Below the pieces are notes generated by a model, which was given only the letters and a program-made list of their open reading frames with translations, was not told the DNA's origin and searched no databases. This document shows positions 15,254 through 23,054 of a stretch of 33,491 nucleotides of DNA, one piece after another. Origin of the DNA: Oscillospiraceae bacterium (GTDB taxonomy: Bacteria; Bacillota; Clostridia; Oscillospirales; JAKOTC01); contig DAOPZJ010000003.1 in NCBI GenBank assembly GCA_035353335.1, positions 69,754 through 103,244 of the forward strand. The letters are read 5' to 3'. The position numbers and the translations under genes are program-made. Position 1 is the stretch's first letter. Each line of letters opens with the position of its first letter.

Positions 15254-16033
15254 ATGCTCTTGATGTTCGACATCGGAAATTCCAACATCACCATCGGCGC
15301 TTATGAAGGGGACAACCTTTTGTTTGTGTCGCGCCTGCAAACCGACACACGCCGCATGACCGACCAATATTTCGCCGAAATCCGCGAAATTTTAAAACTG
15401 CACGAAGTGACCTTGCAGGCGGATGGCGCGGTCATCAGTTCGGTAGTTCCGCAGCTGACTTCTGTGTTTGCCGACGGTATCCGAAAATATCACGGTGTCG
15501 AGCCGATGGTCATCGGCGCGGGCCTTAAAACAGGGCTCGATATCAAAATCGAAAATCCGGCCCAGATGGGCGCGGATATGGTCGCGTCCGCTGTCGGCGC
15601 GCTGACCGAATTCAAACCGCCGATCATCATTTTCGACCTCGGTACCGCCACCAAGGCGACGGTCGTGTTGTCAGGCAACCGTTTCATCGGCGGCATGATC
15701 GCCCCGGGGGTTCAGATTTCGCTCGACGCGCTCTCCTCGCGCACAGCCCAGCTGCCGCACATCGACTTGAAAAAGCCCAAAAAGGTCATCGGAGACAACA
15801 CCATCGACTGCATGCGCTCGGGTATGATCTTCGGCACCGCCGCAATGATGGACGGCATGATTGACCGCATGGAGGAAGAACTCGGTCAGAAATGCACGGT
15901 CGTCGTGACCGGAGGGCTCTCCGACACCATCTCCGGCTGCTGCCGGCATGCACTCAGCCTGCGCCCGAATTTGATCCTGCAGGGTCTTTTGACCATCTAC
16001 AACATTAATACATTGTCAAAAAACCGCACATAG
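15254..16033 (+). CDS. coaX: Type III pantothenate kinase
   Basis: The 259-residue protein of the ASKHA fold begins MLLMFDIGNSNITIG (phosphate 1 loop DxGNS/T). It has the GAD motif for pantothenate (MGADMVASAVGA) and DLGTATKATVV (phosphate 2). FIGGMIAPGVQISLDALSSRTAQLP is the conserved central block. It phosphorylates pantothenate, the first step to CoA; CoaX needs a monovalent cation and is not inhibited by CoA. The usual GADR and GTATT residues are GADM and GTATK here, a variant I associate with Ruminococcaceae. ATG 15254 follows AAAGGA. The next gene is a probable pantothenate transporter subunit. Confidence 0.93.
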   Translation: MLLMFDIGNSNITIGAYEGDNLLFVSRLQTDTRRMTDQYFAEIREILKLHEVTLQADGAVISSVVPQLTSVFADGIRKYHGVEPMVIGAGLKTGLDIKIENPAQMGADMVASAVGALTEFKPPIIIFDLGTATKATVVLSGNRFIGGMIAPGVQISLDALSSRTAQLPHIDLKKPKKVIGDNTIDCMRSGMIFGTAAMMDGMIDRMEEELGQKCTVVVTGGLSDTISGCCRHALSLRPNLILQGLLTIYNINTLSKNRT

Positions 16034-16049
16034 GAACGAAAAATATCGG

Positions 16050-16077
16050 TTGACAGGCAAAAAAAACTCCATATAAT
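16050..16077 (+). promoter_or_regulatory. Promoter of the ECF S component gene
   Basis: TTGACA (16050-16055), a 16-bp spacer and TATAAT (16072-16077). It gives a leader of about 110 nt with structured RNA. Confidence 0.75.
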
Positions 16078-16091
16078 AAACTCATACGGAA

Positions 16092-16179
16092 AATCGTCTT
16101 ACAGACATTTTTGTTGACGATTGATCCACGACCGGACGCCTGTCCGGACAGCGTCCCACCGCCATCCATAGCGGGGGAC
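16092..16179 (+). promoter_or_regulatory. Structured 5' leader with competing hairpins (candidate regulatory RNA)
   Basis: Three stems lie in the leader: AATCGTC/GACGATT (16092-16098 with 16116-16122), CCGGAC/GTCCGG (16132-16147), and GTCCCaCCGC/GCGGGGGAC (16153-16179), the last ending four bases before the AAGGAGGA ribosome site. A longer alternative stem, GGACGcCTG with CAGCGTCC (16134-16156), would prevent the third. This looks like an on/off switch in front of a vitamin transporter gene. I do not recognise a known riboswitch class, and no T run for attenuation is present, so control would be at translation. Confidence 0.5.
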
Positions 16180-16196
16180 AGCAAGGAGGAATTTTC

Positions 16197-16823
16197 ATGC
16201 GCAATCAAAAGGTATCTTATCTGACGCGCCTTGCGGTGCTCGTCGCCATCATCGTCGTGCTGACTGTCCTGAACATCGGGTTTATTCCGATCGGGCCGAT
16301 TGTCGCGACGATTTATCATCTGCCGGTCATCATCGGCGCAATCATTCTCGGTCCGACTGCCGGTTTGATTCTCGGCGGATTCTGGGGACTGCTCGGTTTC
16401 ATTCTCGCGCTGACGGGCAGCACGACCGATATTGTGGCGCTCACCATCATCCAGCAAAGTCCGCTGATCTATTTTGTAATCGCGTTTTTCCCGCGCCTCG
16501 TCATGGGCGGTCTTGCGGGTCTGACCTCACGAGGTTTTGAGAAGGTGTTTAAAAAGCGCCGTTACCTCGGTTATGCGTTTACCGGCGCACTGGGTTCATT
16601 GTACAATACGATTTTTTACCTCGGCGCGCTCTGGCTGCTCGCCGCTCCGGTGATCGCAGATATTTATAAAATTTCGCTTACCGCCGTCGGCGGCGTCGTC
16701 ATCGGCGTCGCGACCACGAACGGCCTGGTCGAGGCAGGCGTCGCCGCGATTCTGGTCTCGGCAATCTGCACCGCTCTGACAAAGTTTCTTCCCTATCAAT
16801 CGACACAGAAAGAAAAAGCCTGA
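16197..16823 (+). CDS. panT: ECF transporter S component, probably for pantothenate
   Basis: The 208-residue protein is very hydrophobic, with about six membrane helices. The block FIPIGPIVATIYHLPVIIGAIILGPTAGLILGGFWGL is typical of S components of energy-coupling factor vitamin importers, which bind the vitamin and dock onto the shared EcfA/A'/T module encoded elsewhere. Substrate is inferred from context: coaX, which phosphorylates pantothenate, lies 163 bp upstream in the same direction. The C-terminal end is short and basic. ATG 16197 follows AAGGAGGA. Own promoter and terminator bracket it. Riboflavin or another vitamin cannot be ruled out by sequence alone. Confidence 0.8.
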   Translation: MRNQKVSYLTRLAVLVAIIVVLTVLNIGFIPIGPIVATIYHLPVIIGAIILGPTAGLILGGFWGLLGFILALTGSTTDIVALTIIQQSPLIYFVIAFFPRLVMGGLAGLTSRGFEKVFKKRRYLGYAFTGALGSLYNTIFYLGALWLLAAPVIADIYKISLTAVGGVVIGVATTNGLVEAGVAAILVSAICTALTKFLPYQSTQKEKA

Positions 16824-16834
16824 ACCGATAAAAC

Positions 16835-16869
16835 AAAACCCCTGCGAACCGATTCTTCGCGGGGGTTTT
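16835..16869 (+). terminator. Terminator of the ECF S component gene
   Basis: AAAACCCCTGCGAA (16835-16848) pairs with TTCGCGGGGGTTTT (16856-16869), a long strong stem. The A and T flanks make it a classical intrinsic terminator. Confidence 0.85.
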
Positions 16870-16914
16870 AAAATGGCCTGTCCGGTTCATCCATATCAGT
16901 TAAGGAGGTCTCCC

Positions 16915-17178
16915 GTGGGAAAAATCTACAAGCTGTTCGTCGTCGACAAGCTCGGTGTCTTGGACCGCATCGTCGGTATCATCCGCCGCTGCGGTTGGAA
17001 CATCTCGGTGCTGATCACCTTTGAGGCCGAGCCGGGAAAATCCGTCATGATCATCAAGCTCGACAAAGGTCAGATCGACGACGCGCTGACCAAGCGGCTC
17101 GAGGATATCGAGAGCATCTACAGCATCGCCATCGAAGACGACACCATCACCCGAAAAATCGCAGAATTGGGGGTTTAA
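16915..17178 (+). CDS. ACT domain protein (small regulatory subunit-like)
   Basis: The 87-residue protein consists of one ACT domain: FVVDKLGVLDRIVGIIRRCGWNIS with the conserved Gly-Val-Leu turn, followed by a KSVMIIKL strand and a C-terminal helix. It resembles the ligand-binding half of acetolactate synthase small subunits (IlvN/IlvH) but lacks their C-terminal domain. ACT domains bind amino acids and control partner enzymes. GTG 16915 lies six bases after AGGAGG and is chosen over an upstream in-frame ATG at 16873 that lies in the preceding terminator region. The stop is two bases from the butyrate kinase start, so it may regulate that enzyme or sense branched-chain amino acids. Confidence 0.8.
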   Translation: MGKIYKLFVVDKLGVLDRIVGIIRRCGWNISVLITFEAEPGKSVMIIKLDKGQIDDALTKRLEDIESIYSIAIEDDTITRKIAELGV

Positions 17179-17180
17179 AT

Positions 17181-18248
17181 ATGCTTGTTTTAGCCATCAA
17201 TCCCGGTTCGACATCCACCAAAATCGCGGTCTTTGACGAAAACCAGCGCCGGATCGTCGAAAAGACCATCTATCACAATACCGCCGAAACCGGCGTCCAT
17301 AACGGCATTTTGGCGCAAAAAGACATGCGCATGCAATACGTCCTCGACACGCTTAAAGAAAACGGCATCACCCCCGAATCGCTCACTGCCGTCGTCGGGC
17401 GCGGCGGCATTCTCAAACCCATCGATTCGGGCACCTATCTAGTCAACGAAGCTATGATAAAAGATCTGAAAAGCGCTTCGGCGCTCGTGCACGCGTCGTC
17501 GCTCGGCGGCATCATCGCGTTTGAGATGGCGCAGAATTACGGTATGCCCGCCTATGTGGTAGACCCGGTCGTCGTCGACGAGATGGACCCCTGCGCCAAG
17601 CTCTCGGGCATTCCGGGCATTGAGCGCCGCAGTGTCTTTCACGCATTGAACACCAAACAGGTCGCCCGCCGCGCCGCAAAAGAATTGAATATCGACTATG
17701 AAAACGGCCGGTTCATTGTGGCGCACATGGGCGGCGGGATCACGGTCGGCGCGCATATGTACGGCAGGGTGATCGACGTCAACGACGGCCTTGCGGGCGA
17801 GGGCCCGTTCACCCCCGAACGCTGCGGCGCAATTCCCGTAGCCCGCATCATCGATATGTGCTACTCGGGCAAGACCAAAGAGGAGATGATGCGTTTTGTC
17901 TCGGGCGGCGGCGGTCTCTCCGCTTACCTCGGGACAAACGACCTGCGCGAAGTTGAGCAGATGATCAAGACCCAGGACGAATTCGCCGCTTTGGTGATGG
18001 ATTCGATGGCCTATCAGGTCGCCAAGGAGATCGGCGCGATGTCGGCGGTGCTCGAAGGCCGCGTCAACGCCATCGTCCTCACCGGCGGGCTTGCCTATTC
18101 GAACCGTTTTACGGGCGCCATCAAGCGACGAGTTGACCTCATCGCCCAGGTGCTGGTCTACCCGGGCGAAGACGAGATGCTCGCCCTCTCCTCCGGAGCG
18201 CTGCGCGTTCTCAAAGGCGAAGAGCGCGCAAAAGAATATAAATGGTAA
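17181..18248 (+). CDS. buk: Butyrate kinase
   Basis: The 355-residue ASKHA-fold kinase begins LAINPGSTSTKIAVFD (phosphate loop). It has HASSLGG, DPVVVDEMDP, the HMGGGITVGAH block, GPFTPERCGAIP and the adenine-site block LTGGLAYS near the C-terminus. The length and the DEMDP and GPFTPER signatures fit Buk rather than acetate kinase. It converts butyryl-phosphate and ADP to butyrate and ATP (or branched acyl-phosphates). Phosphotransbutyrylase (ptb), its usual operon partner, is not adjacent; the upstream ACT protein takes that place. A terminator follows at 18307. Confidence 0.95.
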   Translation: MLVLAINPGSTSTKIAVFDENQRRIVEKTIYHNTAETGVHNGILAQKDMRMQYVLDTLKENGITPESLTAVVGRGGILKPIDSGTYLVNEAMIKDLKSASALVHASSLGGIIAFEMAQNYGMPAYVVDPVVVDEMDPCAKLSGIPGIERRSVFHALNTKQVARRAAKELNIDYENGRFIVAHMGGGITVGAHMYGRVIDVNDGLAGEGPFTPERCGAIPVARIIDMCYSGKTKEEMMRFVSGGGGLSAYLGTNDLREVEQMIKTQDEFAALVMDSMAYQVAKEIGAMSAVLEGRVNAIVLTGGLAYSNRFTGAIKRRVDLIAQVLVYPGEDEMLALSSGALRVLKGEERAKEYKW

Positions 18249-18268
18249 TTATAGATACCGAAAAGTAG

Positions 18269-18335
18269 GGCGGGACGCATCGAACCGCGTTCGTTTCATC
18301 CCGCCGAAAAGGCCGACTTTGGCGGCCTTTGTTTT
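18269..18335 (+). terminator. Two stems after buk; the second is an intrinsic terminator
   Basis: GGCGGGA/TCCCGCC (18269-18275, 18299-18305) is followed directly by AAAAGGCCG/CGGCCTTTG (18307-18331) and TTTT. Confidence 0.75.
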
Positions 18336-18363
18336 ATCATCCTGAGCGCAGTCGAAGGATCTT
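18336..18363 (+). repeat. Interspersed 'CATCCTGAGCGCAGTCGAAGGATCT' repeat
   Basis: This resembles the element at 9404-9447 and again lies just behind a terminator. The remainder of 18364-18452 has no recognised feature. Confidence 0.5.
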
Positions 18364-18452
18364 GTTATCAACAAGTGCACGGGGAGAAGTTTCAATAAGC
18401 CTTTATGAGTCCATTCCCGGAGTGTCGCGGGCGAAATACTTCGGAACTGACT

Positions 18453-19979
18453 TTATAACCTCTGCCTGTGCCAATATTTCCGTTCCAGTCCCCGATACTG
18501 TACTGCCTCGGCAATATGGTCGGGCTTGATGGCCTCGCTTTCGTCGAGGTCTGCAATGGTGCGCGCCACTTTGAGCAGTCGGTCATGTCCGCGCGCCGAT
18601 AACCCCAGCCGGTCGAACGCGCGGTGCATCAGCTCGTCTGCTTTCGGTTCAAGCGCGCAATATTGCTCGAGCAGGGCGGGAGTCATATCTGCGTTGCTTC
18701 GGACGGCGCCGCCGAACCGTTCCCTCTGAATCTCCCGCGCCTTCAAGACGCGCTTTGCGATTTCCGCGCTTTTTTCTTCGCCCGATTTCGAGGAAAGCTG
18801 TTCGTATTCCACCTGCGGTACCTCAATATGGATGTCGATCCGGTCGAGCATCGGCCCGGACAATTTCGCCAGATACTTTTCGACGGCGCTCACTGAGCAG
18901 ATGCACTTCTTGCTGGGATGCCCGAAAAAGCCGCAGGGGCAGGGGTTCATCGCTGCAACCAGCATCATGTTGCATGGAAACCGCACGCTGCCGCTTGCCC
19001 GCGAGATCATCACCGTGCCGTCCTCGATCGGCTGGCGCAGCACTTCCATGGCCTGCCGGGAAAACTCCGGGAACTCGTCCAAAAACAATACGCCGTTATG
19101 CGCGAGCGAAATCTCGCCGGGTCCCGGAATTTTGCCGCCGCCTGAAAGCCCTGCGGTCGAAATCGTGTGGTGCGGCGCCCGGAAAGGCCTCGTCTTGATC
19201 AGGCTTGCGCCGCCGTGCAACTGCCCGGCAAGGGAGAAAATCTTCGTCGTTTCAAGCGACTCGTCAAGGGTCATCGGCGGCATGATGGTCGGAATCCGCT
19301 TTGCCAGCATACTCTTTCCGCTGCCCGGGGGCCCGATCATCAGCACGTTGTGCGCACCGGCCACCGCGATTTCAAGCGCCCGTTTGGCTTCATATTGCCC
19401 TTTGACTTCGGAGAAATCCAAAAATGCGCTTTCTGAAGTATTTTCATCCAAGAATACGGCGGATTCAATCTGCGGCCCGCCTTTTAAATGCGCATAAATC
19501 TGATTGACGCTTTTCGCCGGATACACGGTGATGCCCTCAATTGCGCCGCCCTCGTCGCGGTTGCCTTCGGGGATGAACACGTTTTGATAACCAGCTTCCC
19601 GCGCCGCAATCAGCATTCCGACAATGCCGCGCACCGGGCGCAGTTCACCGTCAAGAGAGAGCTCACCGATAAAGGCGTTTTGTTTGGCGTCGAATTCGAT
19701 CTGCCCGCTGTCAGCCAAAATCGCCATCAGAATCGGCAGATCATAGACCGGTCCGGCTTTTCTGACGTCGGCGGGTGAAAGATTGACCACATAATGACCG
19801 ATCGGCATCTCAAACCCGCTGTTTCGTATGGCCGCCCGAACCCGTTCTTTCGATTCCTGTACGGCAGCATCGGGCAGTCCGACGACGTCAAACGAAAACA
19901 TGCCTCTGGCATAATCCGCTTCTACCCGGACTACATAGCTGTCCATCCCGAAAGTGCCGAAAGAAAAAACAGAGAACAA
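18453..19979 (-). CDS. comM: YifB/ComM family AAA+ ATPase (Mg-chelatase-like)
   Basis: The protein is about 508 residues. The N-terminal Lon protease-like fold (GLPDAAVQESKERVRAAI) is followed by an AAA+ domain with Walker A GPPGSGKS (about 216-223), Walker B GVLFLDEFPEF and the NPCPCGFFGH cysteine cluster, then the Mg_chelatase_C helical domain (LGLSARGHDRLLKVARTIADL). ComM is a hexameric branch-migration helicase in natural transformation; Firmicute homologues are usually called YifB. TTG 19979 is chosen because GGAGG (19989-19993) lies nine bases upstream; GTG 19988 would abut that site. The N-terminal match is complete with either start. It is the last gene of a minus-strand run. Confidence 0.92.
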   Translation of the reverse strand: MFSVFSFGTFGMDSYVVRVEADYARGMFSFDVVGLPDAAVQESKERVRAAIRNSGFEMPIGHYVVNLSPADVRKAGPVYDLPILMAILADSGQIEFDAKQNAFIGELSLDGELRPVRGIVGMLIAAREAGYQNVFIPEGNRDEGGAIEGITVYPAKSVNQIYAHLKGGPQIESAVFLDENTSESAFLDFSEVKGQYEAKRALEIAVAGAHNVLMIGPPGSGKSMLAKRIPTIMPPMTLDESLETTKIFSLAGQLHGGASLIKTRPFRAPHHTISTAGLSGGGKIPGPGEISLAHNGVLFLDEFPEFSRQAMEVLRQPIEDGTVMISRASGSVRFPCNMMLVAAMNPCPCGFFGHPSKKCICSVSAVEKYLAKLSGPMLDRIDIHIEVPQVEYEQLSSKSGEEKSAEIAKRVLKAREIQRERFGGAVRSNADMTPALLEQYCALEPKADELMHRAFDRLGLSARGHDRLLKVARTIADLDESEAIKPDHIAEAVQYRGLERKYWHRQRL

Positions 19980-20101
19980 ATTTTTCACCCTCCCGTATCA
20001 AGCCGATAATTATTATAAAAGTGAACAGCGGTATTTGCTGCGAGAAGCAGATTGAAAAACGCCGCGATTAAGTCTTTTGCGATGCGCAGACTGTATCTTT
20101 T

Positions 20102-22576
20102 TCATTCATCCTTTTTCCGTTTCAAAATCCATTTCGTAATCTCCGAAAACGGAAGTACGCAGACCGCGGCGGCAAGTGCCAAAAACGGGTAGGGAGCTCC
20201 TGGCTCAAGCAGCAGATATCCAAACAGCGCAAAAGCCCAAAAAGTTCCGGTTACCGATATTAAGAGCCCTCTGTTTGAAAAGATTGCGCTCCCGAGAAGT
20301 GTCTTTTCATCACAAAAGCACAGCCCGGCAATGCAGGTGCCGCAGGCAAGGGCTATAAAACTTCCGGCTCTTTCGGAACCTGCGCCCAGAAACGAACATC
20401 CGATCGAGGCGCCGGTTAAGTAAATCGAAACCAAAAGCGCATGCATCGCAGTACGTCGGTTGTATTTCGCGCCCGGACTCACCAACACTCCTTTAAACTC
20501 CTGCCTCTGTATTTTCGGAATCAACAGAAACTTTACCGCAGCGAAAACGAGCAGCGCAGCCGCCTGTTCAAATGCTGCTCTTCCGGATAAAAATATTATA
20601 ATCAACGTCGAAAAAATCGCACCCGCGGCGGCTGTGCCGAACAGCGCACTGTTTTTTACGGCTGTGATACAGCGCCGGGACTTTTTTACCGCATCCGAAA
20701 ATTCACGGTTGGTATCGGCTGAAAGCACCAGCCCGGCGTGGTTTCGGATCATATCGCAGGCGTCGGACGCCGCTACCCCCAGATCGGCAGCTTCCAGAAG
20801 ATTATTTTGGGCGCATTCCGAACCAATCACCGAGACGTTTTCCCCGCGCGACCGGCAGCTCTTGATAATTTTGATGCAGTCGCGCACCGAACAGTCCGCA
20901 TAAGCTCTGACAGCAGGGTCGGCGATATTTGCCTCGCTCGCCGCTGCTACTTTTTCGTCAGCGCACAAGACGCCGAGCGCTCGCCCGTAGGCCTCGGTCA
21001 CCGTCTTGCTTTTCGCCGTCAAAATAACCGGAGTGATCCCGTTTTGATAAAGGTCGTCACAATATTGCGTCAATCCGGCTGAAAGTTCGTTTTGAACGGC
21101 AATCATTCCGGCTGCCATAAATCCCTCCGGTTCCGATTCGGTGTCGGCGCGCAGTTTTTTTACGGCAACAACGATGACCTCCGCAGCGCCTCTCTCCATG
21201 TCCGCAGCGGCTTCTCTGGCATCGAGCAGCGGTTCGTCACAGTGGATTAAAAGAGTTTCCGCGCTTCCGACCGCGACCGCGAGCTTCACTTTACCGTATA
21301 TAACCGCAGCCGCGGTGATCTCACCGTCGCTCGTCCCGAGCGCCCGGTTAAAATCCGAAAACAATTTAAAAAGACCGCCGTTTTCCTCAACCGCAGTCAA
21401 AATTGCCTTGGTTTTTGCGTCCCTGCCGCGATAGACCGGAACATCGTCACCGTCAAACTCACATCCTAATCCAAGCGCCGCAAGCCGAAGCACCGCTGCC
21501 TGATCTTCATCGTTCGGGTCATAATTTTTAGCGCCTAACTGTGTCCATACCTTGACGACTCTCATTCGCTTTTTGGCGTATAATACATCGATGTCCGAGC
21601 AGACCATCGAAATTTCGGCACATTTCTCGATATCCGCGGGATTGCGGAAGGTCATCCCGCTCCCGGCTGATTCAAGCGCCTCGGCGCAGAGGCCGGAACG
21701 CATATCCGCTGCAGGCCCAAAATTCAACGCAATTCCCACCGCAAGAAAAACCGTAGAAAACGCTCCGGAATAAGTCAGGGCATCGGGGAAAAACTTCGGA
21801 AGCAAAAGCGCCGCCGTGCCCAAAATGGATGCCGTCACCGCAAACGTGGTTTGATTACTGTAAAACATCTTTTCAAGAGGCGAGCGTTTTTCGGGAGTCG
21901 ATACTGTCCTGGAACGCAGCCGCGCGAATTCGGTGCGTTTTCCGGTTTCGGTCACGATCGCCAACGCGTTGCCCTCGGTCACGCCACAGCCGCAATAAAT
22001 CATATTGGTGCGCTCGTCAATCGGATCATCCTCGCGCACCGCCGACATTTGATCTTTTTTAGTGAGTCTTCCCACGCCGAATAATGCCGATTCGTCACAG
22101 AACAGATTAGAACTTGCCACAAGCCGCGCATCCGCCGGAATCACGTCTCCCGCTGTGACGAAAATCAGATCTCCCGGCACCAAAACCTCGGCATGGGCCT
22201 CAAGACGATTTCCGTCCCGAACCAGCGTCGCCCGCTGCCGTATCGAGCCCGCCAACTGCATCCGGATCTGCCGCTCGCGTCCGTTTCGAATCAGAGAAAA
22301 TACCAGATCCGTTAACGCAACGGCCACGATCAAAACCGCCCAAATCGCCTTTCTGTCCGCAATCGCGCAAAAGGCCGCCGCGACGGCGAAAACCAACGTC
22401 CCCGGGCGCAGCGCAGCTTTTAAAATCGGGTTTTTATCCGGCTTCAAAGCCGGTTCATATCGGTTCCGCCCATATTTTTTGGCACGCTGCCTCGCCGCCG
22501 CCGAAGTCAGTCCCACGGCGGTGTCGGTCTTGAGCTGAGAAGCGACCTCAGAGAGCGTGATATCATGCCATCCCAT
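20102..22576 (-). CDS. P-type ATPase homologue with all catalytic motifs replaced (pseudo-pump)
   Basis: The 824-residue membrane protein aligns over its length with P2-type cation ATPases: N-terminal cation_ATPase_N-like segment (1-45), A domain (LVPGDLIFVTAGDVIPADARLV, 132-153), N/P domains and about ten hydrophobic segments. The key residues are gone. DKTGT is DIDVL (328-332, CSDIDVLYAKKRM). The TGES loop after DESAL is FGVG (166-169). PEGLP in M4 is close to NFGPA (285-289). TGD is TAK (520-522). TGDGVNDAP is IGSECAQNN (584-592). Asp328 remains but its context does not, and the M6 Asn/Asp ligands are not seen. The long intact frame suggests selection for a non-pump role such as a sensor or regulator. 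ATG 22576 follows AAGGAGG; it lies 124 bp after the DUF1667 gene. Confidence 0.85.
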   Translation of the reverse strand: MGWHDITLSEVASQLKTDTAVGLTSAAARQRAKKYGRNRYEPALKPDKNPILKAALRPGTLVFAVAAAFCAIADRKAIWAVLIVAVALTDLVFSLIRNGRERQIRMQLAGSIRQRATLVRDGNRLEAHAEVLVPGDLIFVTAGDVIPADARLVASSNLFCDESALFGVGRLTKKDQMSAVREDDPIDERTNMIYCGCGVTEGNALAIVTETGKRTEFARLRSRTVSTPEKRSPLEKMFYSNQTTFAVTASILGTAALLLPKFFPDALTYSGAFSTVFLAVGIALNFGPAADMRSGLCAEALESAGSGMTFRNPADIEKCAEISMVCSDIDVLYAKKRMRVVKVWTQLGAKNYDPNDEDQAAVLRLAALGLGCEFDGDDVPVYRGRDAKTKAILTAVEENGGLFKLFSDFNRALGTSDGEITAAAVIYGKVKLAVAVGSAETLLIHCDEPLLDAREAAADMERGAAEVIVVAVKKLRADTESEPEGFMAAGMIAVQNELSAGLTQYCDDLYQNGITPVILTAKSKTVTEAYGRALGVLCADEKVAAASEANIADPAVRAYADCSVRDCIKIIKSCRSRGENVSVIGSECAQNNLLEAADLGVAASDACDMIRNHAGLVLSADTNREFSDAVKKSRRCITAVKNSALFGTAAAGAIFSTLIIIFLSGRAAFEQAAALLVFAAVKFLLIPKIQRQEFKGVLVSPGAKYNRRTAMHALLVSIYLTGASIGCSFLGAGSERAGSFIALACGTCIAGLCFCDEKTLLGSAIFSNRGLLISVTGTFWAFALFGYLLLEPGAPYPFLALAAAVCVLPFSEITKWILKRKKDE

Positions 22577-22700
22577 AAAGGCCTCCTTTCGACAGTAGCG
22601 GCGGCTGCCGCAAACAAACGCGGGAAGTTATCTGCTTGCCGCTCTGAAACGGCCCGGCTCGTCAGCGGTAAAATGAAAAAGGACTCTTTATTCTGCGGTT

Positions 22701-23054
22701 TTATTGCCGGATTTCCATATCGCACCCGGCAATCAGATTAACGCCGGTACCGAGCAAGTTTTCAACGATTACATCACCTGCTTTGACCGGAGCTTTTGCG
22801 ACAATGCCGTTCGTCGCGGCTGCACATGCTGACATCGTCGATTTCGGAATCGTGCGGTCGGTCTTGACCGGAAGGCGTTTTCTTGCCGCACCCTCCAAAA
22901 TCACGGTCGTGGTTAGGGTTCTCCGGGGATCTCTCACCTCCTGCGCGCCGTAATCCGAACCCCGGGAACAGGAGTTGCCCGTGACTTTAAAGGTCTTTTC
23001 ATCCACTTGCAGCGTGCAGCCTTTCGGGCAGACGATGCAGGTCAGTTCTTTCAT
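22701..23054 (-). CDS. DUF1667 Fe-S-type protein of a glp-like redox operon
   Basis: The 117-residue protein has the N-terminal cysteine motif CIVCPKGC (C6, C9, C13), then NSCSRGSDYG, RRTLTTTV and an ending LLGTGVNLIAGCDM. This is the DUF1667 layout. The family occurs with the two flavoproteins found next, and in Clostridia the trio resembles anaerobic glycerol-3-phosphate dehydrogenase GlpABC, with this protein possibly taking electrons from the flavins. Function of the small protein is inferred. The start overlaps the upstream gene by 4 bp (ATGA). Confidence 0.9.
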   Translation of the reverse strand: MKELTCIVCPKGCTLQVDEKTFKVTGNSCSRGSDYGAQEVRDPRRTLTTTVILEGAARKRLPVKTDRTIPKSTMSACAAATNGIVAKAPVKAGDVIVENLLGTGVNLIAGCDMEIRQ

